64,000 nt of DNA from NCBI GenBank assembly GCA_002104985.1, contig MCGO01000073.1, positions 145,729 through 209,728 on the forward strand. Reading direction: 5' to 3'. This DNA is from Rhizoclosmatium globosum. Its lineage: Eukaryota; Chytridiomycota; Chytridiomycetes; Chytridiales; Chytriomycetaceae. Shown here piece by piece: positions 10,048-18,957 of the stretch (the first letter of the stretch is position 1; the number at the start of each line of letters is the position of its first letter). Made by a program: the position numbers and the translations under genes. Below the pieces are notes generated by a model that was not told where the DNA came from, ran no database searches, and saw only the letters and a list, made by a program, of their open reading frames with translations.

Positions 10048-13000
10048 ATGTCTACTATTCAGTGCGCTGTTTGCACTAAACCAATGGCAAAAGCCATCAC
10101 TGTTTGCGCTGCACATCGGCTTCCAATCCATTGGGCGTGCAGTAAGATAGATTCTACTGGTGCTCTTTATTGCTCTACGCCGTCGGCTCCAACATGTGCT
10201 AAATGTAACATTTATTTCGTCATTTAATAATCCAGTAGCTCATATCCGGACATCCACTTTTTCAGCTGGCAAACCCATTGCCCCTCCCCGCCGCTTTCGA
10301 GAGTCCACGTCGCCTCCCCGGAGACCCACTCCACAACTGCCACTATGCCAGGAGCCCCGTCCTTGTCTTCGACGCCGTCTTCATTGTCGCCTACAGCTCC
10401 TCGTAGCAGTGACGCACCAACAATGCTAACGTCCCATGGTGAATTTTCCTGGTTTCTTTGGTAACGTTGCTAATTGTTTCCTTCTATTATTTAGCGCGAA
10501 ACGCGGAAGAAGCGCGCTGCAGAACGTGCAAGTTCCCGGTTTTGTCAACAACCACAGCCTCGGACTGCGACGGCTGCCACAGACAAATACACTCAAAATG
10601 CCTGTTCCCAGATAACGAAAAGCGCTACTGTGGTCCCTGCCAGTTTGCAGAACCGTCGGAACCGACACTTGGTCCCTCTTCGGATGATACGCCCTCCACT
10701 CCATCAACGAAACCCCAAAACTCAGCTGGCTTGACGCTAAAACGCCCACGAGTTTCTGACGACGCCGGGCCAGCCCCAAAGAAAGTACTCCCGCCAAAAA
10801 CCCTCGCAGCAGCGGCAAAAGCCTCAAAGACGGCATCGAAAACGTCGAAGCCTACAACAAAGAACTCTACAACTGCCGGTATGTTTTATAGCTATCACCA
10901 CAATCATCGACTTATTTGTTTTTCGTGTTTAGTTTCCAACGAAAAGTCCAAGGCGGCCATTACACCAGAAAAAAAAGGAGAACAACCAACGCAGCTTCAA
11001 CTTCCAGTCGTTGAAGCCTCGTTCGCTACGCCATCTTCCTCTGCTGCCAGTGCTAACTCGTCTGACGAGGATCTTCTGCCCTCTACATCTCATTCTCTCC
11101 AAGCCGTTGGCGACGATGTTGATACTGAACTCTCCGAACGCAATGACGATGCTGGCAATGGCGATCTTGTTGAGGACGAGGAACAGGATGACGAAAGTTT
11201 TGATGCAGCTGTACGGGCAGCAGAAGAGATACCTGAGTTGGACCTTCCTGACCGAGAAGTCACTGAAGATGATCTTGCGGAATTCTATGCGGACTTGAGT
11301 GATCGCGGTCTGCATGTTCCGGAGGGAGTGAAGGACGGGTTTGATAAACTTGGGTGGATTCTTATCAGCTTGTGCATTTCATTCGTTCGAATCATGCAAC
11401 TTTTCCACGTCTACCATGAGGCTATGTTTGGAGAAGACGGTGTGATGCTCTGGTCCGAGGAGCGTGTTGCGTTGTGGATGATTTGCGTCAACAACTTGTA
11501 CACGCAACTTCAGCCAAAACGTGGTGCCCAAGGGAACAAAGCTGACCACAATTCGCTGCGTACGAAGCGAAGTGTGATTGTTGCCCATTTGAATGTAAGT
11601 TAATCTGTCCAACTGCTTAGTTCTAACTCATGCTGTATTAGCCATATTGGGATAGAGTTGGTGACGAGCGTTGGTACATTCCACAGTTCTCGCAATTTGT
11701 GGACATTTTGAACTATATGGCGAATAGGAAGGTATCCAGTGAGTCAGACAAAGTGCAGTCTGTGGTGAGTTGTTTTCGCTTCATCTTTTGGTTGCTAACT
11801 CACTCCAAGGCACAAAGCTCGAAAGTCCGTACCGTTTTGAGCAACTTGTTTGAGCTTAACAAGGTTTTGCTCCCGAAGGAGGATCAACGCAATCCAAGTC
11901 ATACAACTGAGCTTTCGACGTTTGTGACGAACAAAAAGAAAGAAATCCGCCGACAACGCCACTTGTACGTATTTGTACTTGATCGACAGTTGCTAATATG
12001 CTCTTGCTTAGGTCCAAGACAGACCACCACGCAACCTCTGTGCTTGGAAACTTTGACCGCCTTAACGCCACTAAACGAGAGGCTCGATACATTGATATGA
12101 TCCGAAAACCATCTCGAAGGACGAAGGTTAGTTAACTTTCATCAATAGTGCCTCACTGACCGATTCTCTTCAGGGAATCCAAGAATGGGATCTTGATATT
12201 CACGCAGCCACGTCACTTTCGCGAGGAGATAGTATTCGTCAATATGAACGTGGTTTTCAGAGCTTCCTTACATATGACACTCCAACGGGACCTGCGGTTG
12301 CCTTCATTCAAGAAATATACCATAAAACTGGTCACGATGGAGAAGAGGCTGAAGATGTAGGATATTCCTGTTCAGGTTGTTTTATCTGTTAACGCTCTTC
12401 TAGGGAAACATCCGAGTCACAGGGTACATCCAGCATGAAAATCCGGCTCTTTGTGCTGTTACTTCGAGTTTTATGCGTGAAGAAGATATTGTCATGCGAT
12501 ACAAGCATGCGGTAAAGGTTGCACGAAGCCAACAACTATCATTCCGTCTCCGATTCCAAATTTGAAAGAAGGTGTGTCATCCCACAGCTATTTTACATTT
12601 TAACGACAATCAGGCTGCAAATCTTTTGAGCACAAACTTGTATTCTCTGTCAATGGATTGGGCGATAAAGTGATGGCGGCGTCAACACACCACCACAAGT
12701 CGCAACGAGCCAAAGGAGATCATGGCGGTTCGAAAGAAACGCATTTTTACAGAGTAACGAAACCAGCTGCAATGATTAGTCGTGGTATGACACGTGAGAT
12801 GGTGAAGGTTGCGGGTGGCTGGCAACAAAAATCAAATTCATTTGACGGCGCCTATGTGCTTTATCCATCCTTGGCTCAGCTCTTATTCCTTACTGACAAG
12901 AAACCCGACGAAATCCGTATCATTGCAAGAAATTATGTTATAATCCCTGACGCTCTGCTGAAGGCCTTCTACATACACATTTGGGAACATCATACCTATA

Positions 13001-14374
13001 TCATAACCGAGAAAGATGGAAATTACGAAGACAGATCGACCGAAGTGTTTGTTGAAACGAAGCTACAGGAGGTGAAGCTTGGTATCCCGGTTTGTGTTTG
13101 GCTTGACCTATAACGTGTCCTTACACCTTTGTTAGGGCTTTGCGCAATTATATCACGAGAATAAAAATCTCATTCCAGCGGAACACTATTGGCGAATGGT
13201 TCATCCGATTTTTGTTGATTCAAAAATCAGCGCTCTTTGGGAAAAATACTGCGCCGACGTTGGGAAGAAAGTCAAGGAGTACAAGACAGACAAAGCGAAG
13301 TTCTTTATGAAGCTCGGAATTCAGGAGCCGGTGGTTGGAGATGCTTTGAAGGTATGTTAAGAAAATAATTGCAGATGCTCAACTTATCGAAACTTTAGGG
13401 CGACTTGATTCTCGCATCTCTTTCTGCCATGAATCAGAGTAATGTGGACAGAGAAACGTTGGCGCAGTTGCAAGTAAGCCATGACCGACTTTCTCGTGAA
13501 AACAAAATGCTTCGTGACCGAACCAAAATGGCTCGGCGAATAAAGTCAAATTGAAACGCAGGCCAAGATGATTGCGGATCTCCGAAAAATGTTGCATCGC
13601 CAAAATGCCACCTCTCCAACAAAACAATTCCGGCCATTTTGCCCCTCAAGTTTCGTCCCTCTTTCCCAGCTGGAGATCGGTGGACCCTCAAGTGCCGTGA
13701 CTGGAGGACCATCAAGTGCCGCGATTGACAGGAATACTGCTCTGATGACTCCAACAAAGTCCTCTACAATTGCCATTGCAGAATTGCCATTTCCCTGGAT
13801 GGTTTTTAGCAAGACTGGATTTGAAACACCTGTCCGAGGTCAACAGTTGGGGCGCTTGTATATTGCCTATGATGACAAGTTGTTCGATTTTGCCACGGCC
13901 AAAAAAGACTCTATTCCAAATGTCTACGTTCGACCCCTGTCTATGTATACGTACAAGGATGTGTTCGAAATGATGGTGCTTTTTGACAAGCTCAACGATC
14001 TTTATGGCCCTAAATGGAGGAGGAAGAACTGCCCAACGTTTAAAGGAGCAGCGCCTGATTCTTGGTGGGCGAGCCTGAAGGTCTCCTATAAAGTCACGAA
14101 GAAGTTATGTGAGAAAGACTCGTTGGAGAGTGTTAACCAACGTTTGATGGAAATTGACAACCCGTCAAAAATGAAGGATGTTGTTACTAACCTGAGGAAG
14201 GTGTCGAGAGCCGCTGCGGAAGGTCTTAACACACCTGAGACTCAAAAAGTTATGCAAGGTGACAAGGCTGACCGACGCACCGCCTCTCTTTTTCGAATGG
14301 ATGTTATCAAGAAGCTGCGTCAACTCAACAATTCCGATATTGCTGCTGTGTTATTGGCACTCGATGAAGATTAG
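10048..14374 (+). CDS. Crypton-like tyrosine recombinase with PHD-like zinc fingers
   Basis: Intron-rich gene predicted to cut and join DNA for the element. The N-terminus has two PHD-like Cys/His clusters: CAVC...CAAH...HWAC and CRTC...CDGCHRQIHSKC...CGPC. An acidic linker follows. The catalytic part shows Crypton features in order: LSRGDSIRQYE (first Arg box), HENPALCAV (the usual Crypton HKDP-x-LCP region), then KETHFYRV (HxxR), AGGWQQ (Trp in place of the second His) and GAYVLYPS (candidate nucleophile Tyr). The C-terminal LYGPKWRR region resembles the GCR1_C DNA-binding domain. Clear introns include 10439-10494, 10879-10932, 11595-11641, 11765-11809, 11965-12011, 12127-12173, 12357-12403, 12572-12613 and 13090-13135. 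The joins near 10204-10260, 12510-12550 and 13470-13560 need a one-base correction or another splice, so intactness is unproven. Confidence 0.8.
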
Positions 14375-14426
14375 CATTATAGTTTATGTTCTATTGTGTG
14401 TTTTCAATCATTAAATTAGTACTGTT

Positions 14427-14925
14427 TTTTGCGCGACCTTTAACCTAAAGAAACTCTGGCTCTCGCCAATGAGCGAACGCGAAGGAGGCGAGAGCCGTTA
14501 GGAGATTTTTTGAATATTCTACTGAGTTTGTAGCTGAAAACAGTGTTTTTTGGGGCTCTTTTTTCGCGCGGCCCTTAACCTAAGAAACCATCGGCTCTTG
14601 CCAATGAGCGAACGCGAAGGAGGCAAGAGCCGTAAGGAGATTTTTTGAAAAAAAGGTCCTGATTTGTAGTCTAGAACGACGTTTTGGGGTCTGTTTTTTG
14701 GGCGCGGCTTCAACCTAAATAGCCTTGGCTCTCGCCAATGAGCGAACGCGAAGGAGGCGAGAGCCGTTAGGAAATAATTTTTGGATTATTTGACTAAGTT
14801 TGTAGCTGGAAACAGTGTTTTTTGGGGCTCTGTTTTTCGCGCGGCCCTTAACCTAAGAAACCATCGGCTCTTGCCAATGAGCGAACGCGAAGGAGGCAAG
14901 AGCCGTTAGGAGATTTTTCGTATTT
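14427..14925. repeat. Four tandem ~135-bp repeats, each with a 39-bp hairpin
   Basis: Hairpins lie at 14458-14496, 14593-14631, 14727-14765 and 14866-14904. Copies 1 and 3 have arms GGCTCTCGCC/GGCGAGAGCC. Copies 2 and 4 have GGCTCTTGCC/GGCAAGAGCC, so the change is matched in both arms and the palindrome is kept. The 19-base loop AATGAGCGAACGCGAAGGA is identical in all four. Each unit is preceded by a (T)AACCTAA motif and followed by a T-rich tract. Units alternate A-B-A-B with a period of about 270 bp, which suggests duplication of a dimer. They lie in the noncoding gap between recombinase and resolvase. Confidence 0.95.
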
Positions 14926-15611
14926 TTATGCCTTGTTGTGCCTCAAAACGACGTTCTGGTGGTCGAATATTGCCTGTAGATGTTGCCTCGAAACGCCTGC
15001 TGTTTATAACTTCGGAACGACGCCATCGAAACACCCGAAACCACTCGCGATATCAATAAAAGACGTACAAATAGTTATGGTCGAAGTTTGAAAGTTGAAA
15101 CTTTTGTAGAACATTGGAAGTATATGTTTACTGCAACAGGAGCGGGAAACTGTATAGCATTGTGTTCGTGAACAAATCTCGATCAAAAACTCTCCCAATC
15201 GTAACATACATACTTAATAGTATGTACACGAGCGTGCAGGGCTGGGAATAGTCCCTCTGATGTTTTAGGGCAGCGCAGCTTGGAATACTTGACAATAACA
15301 GCCCAATTAGTCAAGGCACATAGATAAAACTGCAACATATGAGATAAACGAAGCGAAGTAAAGTGGTCACAGACCGTTTCGCCTTGGTTCGGCTGTGTTT
15401 GGAGTTTAGGGTTGTTTCTAGGGTTAGGGTTATTTCACGCAAATCACTTTACATTCATATCCAACACCAATTCCGCATGATCCGGCAAGAGTACTTCATA
15501 TTCATGTTTATTATAACGCCTCACAACAATGAAACGACCCAGCCCCGAACGACGCAACAGAAAGAGAGAGAGTAAGAGAGAAAAAAATTGAACCGCAAAA
15601 TCAAAAACCGC
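14926..15611. other. Noncoding stretch inside the element
   Basis: No convincing reading frame. It lies between the hairpin array and the convergent resolvase gene. The only structure I see is the telomere-like tract at 15405-15432. Confidence 0.5.
15405..15432 (+). repeat. Short interstitial telomere-like tract
   Basis: One TTAGGG unit, a short interruption, then TAGGGTTAGGGTTA. This matches the common fungal telomere repeat. Three units or fewer could arise by chance or through repair, but the position inside a mobile element is notable. Confidence 0.6.
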
Positions 15612-16871
15612 TCAGTACTCGATAGCTTGACCGGCTTGGACCCAGTCCATACAAGCGATTGCGATAAGGGATGCGTCGCAGATATGGTGGTTCTTGGAGT
15701 TCTTGCCATCAAAACGCTGAATTGTTCCAGAAGCCCCAAGGATTTCCATTAAGGTCACCGCATTCTCCTTCTTGGCATTGTATTGCCGACGCTTCGCCTT
15801 TTGATCTTCACGGCTTGCCTTGACATTTAACAAATACTGGCCGTATCTGGTTTTCCAGTACTTTGACACATGAAGCGGGTTGGCAGTCTCCACCGAGCCT
15901 TTCAAGCGAGTATCAAGAACCGTAACGACAACGTTCTGCACTTCCATGACTTGGCGCAACTTCTTCGACGGAGGGGCAAACTTCTTGGCCACAAAGTTGT
16001 ACGCCGGTTTGGGGAACTGCTTCTCAACAAGAAAACGGATCGGCAACGACTTAAGTTGCACGGGAATACGTTCGACAACCATGGCAATGAAATGGTTGAT
16101 TTGGGTACTCATTACGACGGAATCGTTGTCGGCTGTTGTTCCAGAGATGACTTTGTTGCAGCCAGCGTCGCAGAATACACGCTCTCCGTTTGGCAGAATG
16201 GCAAAGATTGCCCAGCCAAAGTTGATGAGACCTGGGTCCATTCCAACAAACACACATCCTTTGTTCTCCACGAGACGGCAGAAGGCCAAGAACGACGTCA
16301 AGGCCTCCACTTTTTCACGAATAGTTGCACGGGGAGACGCAGCGCCGTACTGGCCAACTGCAGCGAGGGCATCGGCGAGAACAGCCTTGAGTTCTTTGTG
16401 AGCGGAGCCTTCAGCTGGCGCGGCATCGGCCAAACAGTCAGATCTCTGCGTAACGTTTAGAAGCATTAAACGGAAGATGTCTTTCCAATTTTAGAACATG
16501 GCTCACCTGTCATTGTCATTGTCCCAAACACCTTCGCCGTCAACCTCGTCCTCTTCCTCCTCGTCTTCTCCGTCGCTGTCTGCCTCCAATCAACCGACTC
16601 CATTTCAGCGTCGTCCCTGACCGTAACTGACGGTCCACCAGCAACTACTTCATCATCGTCATCATCCAGAGTTAAATCAATGACCACCGGCCCCTCCGCC
16701 ACCAACGAGTGATCAGTGCGGCTTCGTTTTGTTACTGAGACAATGTAGCAGTCCGGGTCGTAGTGGTGAGCTGCAGCGGGACCAGCAAGGACTTCGTCGT
16801 CGTTGAACTGCTCCCGAAAGGTTCCCGTTTTCGTCGTCGTCACCCGTGAGATCGATAATGGTTCGTTTCAT
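15612..16871 (-). CDS. RuvC/CCE1-like Holliday-junction resolvase with SUMO-binding-like motifs
   Basis: The domain encoded from 16466 down to 15612 has an RNase H-like resolvase layout. FVGMDPGLINFGWAIF supplies the first Asp, in the DPGxxNxG motif of RuvC, CCE1 and poxvirus-type resolvases. IRFLVEKQFPKP supplies the Glu. HHICDASLIAIACMDW near the C-terminus supplies the last acidic residues. A Lys/Arg-rich stretch (KASREDQKAKRRQYNAKK) precedes the last motif, as in the family. An ATG at 16466 gives a 284-residue protein. Upstream sequence to the ATG at 16871 encodes an acidic N-terminus with two SUMO-interaction-like motifs (RTIIDLTGDDDE and VVIDLTLDDDDDE), joined by an intron near 16470-16500. 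The frames there do not join cleanly, so the N-terminus is uncertain. Predicted role: resolving four-way junctions, probably those made by the element's recombinase (inference). Confidence 0.78.
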
Positions 16872-17137
16872 AGCTGTGTTTGATGGTAGCAGTTGTGGCA
16901 GTTGCAGCAGTTAGTGGTGTGTTTGCGGTTTTTCAGAGAGAGTCTGTTCCCAATTTGCACCGTTCGAATCCTGCCGATGGTGGTGGGCTCCCTCGCTACA
17001 CCCAGACGTCGTTCATGTCTGTCTGAGATGCTTCTGGGTGCGTTGTTTTCTTCTGGGTGTGTTTCCTTCTGCACTGTCTTCTGTCTGTTTTTCTGGCTCG
17101 AAAATTTTCTTCCAGACTCAACAACACCACTTGAGAC

Positions 17138-17190
17138 CCTGGAATCTCTTGATTCGTAGTCAAGCGCGGTAACCATTTTGCCATACGCCC
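17138..17190 (-). pseudogene. tRNA-Arg(ACG) fragment, 5' part (acceptor to variable region)
   Basis: Identical to 3190-3242 of the intact gene: 5' acceptor strand, D arm, anticodon arm with ACG, and the first strand of the T stem. Beyond CCAGG the sequence is that of the element, so the T loop and 3' acceptor are absent. It complements the fragment at 9725-9747 with only three bases in common. Confidence 0.9.
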
Positions 17191-17329
17191 ATGTTCATCA
17201 CTGTAATATTCCCTTTCTGAATCACAGTACTAAGACAGAAAACGAGCCTTACACATTCTTCAAACGTAAGCATATTCATTATAAGAAGTAAAATAACTTG
17301 TATTGATTCCCCAGTAACAGTTAAATTCA

Positions 17330-18639
17330 TCAAATCTCATCATCCTCAACTACAACCTCACTATCCTCAGCCCTACCCAATCCAAGAACCTCTGGCAATG
17401 CAATAACGTCATTAAAAACAAAGGTTCCGTAAATCAACACCACGAATCCAATGACTTGTAACAGCTTAAAGGATTCCCACCCAAGCCCCATCGAAATCAT
17501 CCAAATAAACACGGTTCGGCATGTATCAATCGTAGAACGCGACGTTGCAGATACAGTTTGCGTAACAGAAAGGCCGGACCAGTTGAAGAGGGAAATAGAA
17601 AAGCAGATTCCAATTCCCGTGTAAAACACAGAAGGAACATCAAAAGTGTCATGGAACCCTTGCACGACATTGAAAAAGTTATCAGGGGATTGGTATTGCC
17701 CGTAAAAGTAGTAGACTGGTGGAAGCACAATGAGGCCCGTGAGAAGTCCAAAGAAACCTTCGAGGCCGACAGCTTTGAGAGCTTGGATACGGTAATTTGA
17801 GAGCACTTTTTCTTCAATTACAAATTGGGAGGCTGTGAGAGACTGAGCAGCAACGACGAGGAAACACCAAGGAGGGCTGTGGAAGCTTCCGCTGTTGAAG
17901 TTGGAGTAATGTGTTGAAGGAGGGACATGTTGGATGGTTTTGAAGCGTAAATCGAGGATGCTCCGACCAGTGCGACACCCACAAAACTGTGCAAAGAGCG
18001 AACCAGCGGTAAGGTGGATGCTGTCGTCCCAAAAAGAGAGTAGAGAATGTTCCTGTGAAGAGAACCACTGATCCCTCAGCTACTGAACATTAGCCATCAA
18101 TAAAGTGCAATAAATATAAAATACCATTTGGTAAATTGAAGCTGAAACAAAGAGAAGCCCAACATTCATTAGCGTTGTTGCAAGCAAATCACACAACGTC
18201 GGAAGCCAAAGCAGAAGCAGTTTCCAGCCGGACAGCTCAGAAACCTCCGAATCGCCATCGTTTTCTTCGTTTGCATCTTCGAGAAGCGGTGCCGATTCGT
18301 CGCTTGGCTTTGATTGGAAATGGGCGGAAACAAGGAAAACAACCAAGCATCCGACTTCGCCAACAAACATTGTCACGTCTGTTTCGGGCAATTCTGAGTA
18401 CTTGTGATGCGGGTATGCTTGGCGAGGGTTACCTGCCACACGGGCTGCTCGTAATGCTTGTGCGTGGAAGGGTCGGCGTCAGTGCAGTTCCGCACGCATT
18501 GCATGTCCTGCCACTTGTTCAGAATCGTATTCATGCTGTCAATTACCCTTAATAACTCCACATTTCAATCGCGTGTCACGTACCTTCCTGTGGCAAGCAT
18601 AACGGCCACATAGAGCCAGAGTGGGATTGCTCCAGCCAT
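17330..18639 (-). CDS. SLC35F6-like drug/metabolite transporter
   Basis: Ten-helix transporter of the DMT superfamily, closest to SLC35F6. The N-terminus MAGAIPLWLYVAVMLATG joins via an intron (18583-18536) to SMNTILNKWQDMQC, then MFVGEVGCLVVFL. The core has YQMVFRGSVVLFTGTFSTLF and the C-terminus KLLQVIGFVVLIYGTFVFN. A poly-acidic tail ends the protein. Three one-base frame breaks (near 18387, 17990 and 17865) interrupt otherwise continuous homology. At least one sits in a T-run, which suggests sequencing error. Only 41 bases separate its start codon from the CACTA element, so its promoter has probably been displaced. Substrate unknown. Confidence 0.8.
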
Positions 18640-18680
18640 TTTTTTTTTCGATTTCCAAATAAACTAAAAAAAGGAGACAA

Positions 18681-18702
18681 CACAGCAAATTGACCCTCGA
18701 GA
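18681..18702 (+). repeat. CACTA-like element, left terminal inverted repeat
   Basis: Starts CACAGCAAATTGACCCTCGA and matches the right end (24494-24515, inverted) at 21 of 22 positions. Just inside are several AAGAATTATTG-type copies, possible transposase-binding sites. Confidence 0.9.
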
Positions 18703-18957
18703 ATTCTTAAGAATTATTGAAGAATTATTGAAGAATTGTGAGAGCATTATCTAAGATTTCGTCCAAATTGTTAGAAAAAGCCTACGAATTCCCGGAGAAT
18801 TATGAAGAACATCTTGCTAAATAGCGAATTTTTGAGAATTTTTAAATATTCTTGACAAAATTGGCAAAAGCTCTGAAAATACTGATTTATTTTGCTGAAG
18901 CAATACGCACATTCCATGCACTCAATCTCACAACAATAACATACTCTTTCCTTCTTA

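Larger units (their letters stand above)
9748..17137 (+). mobile_element. Crypton-like tyrosine-recombinase element inserted in a tRNA-Arg gene
   Basis: About 7.4 kb separates the two complementary halves of one tRNA-Arg gene. The only bases shared by the two junctions are CCT (9745-9747 and 17138-17140). That is the short direct overlap expected from site-specific recombination, not a transposase-made duplication. I find no terminal inverted repeats, which also fits Cryptons. Cargo: a recombinase gene on the plus strand (10048-14374), four hairpin repeats (14427-14925), a noncoding stretch with a short telomere-like tract, and a RuvC-like resolvase gene on the minus strand (15612-16871). The boundaries follow from comparison with the intact tRNA at 3170-3242. 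Confidence 0.85.

Noticed and set aside
14427..14925. CRISPR-like array
   Set aside because: Only four long units, with the spacers themselves repeated in a two-unit period; the genome is eukaryotic. No CRISPR-associated genes.
14427..14925. Hairpin plus T-tract as bacterial-type terminators
   Set aside because: The host is eukaryotic and four copies in a row between convergent genes do not fit.
15405..15432. Chromosome end or telomere
   Set aside because: Only about three units, with coding sequence on both sides.
9748..17137. Starship element
   Set aside because: Small size, Crypton-type recombinase motifs and an intron-rich gene fit a Crypton better. A DUF3435-type captain is not evident, though a profile search would settle it.
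9725..17190. tRNA halves as genuine split tRNA genes joined in trans
   Set aside because: Both halves lie in one orientation flanking a mobile element, overlap by three bases, have no leader pairing and have an intact twin at 3170. Insertion explains them fully.
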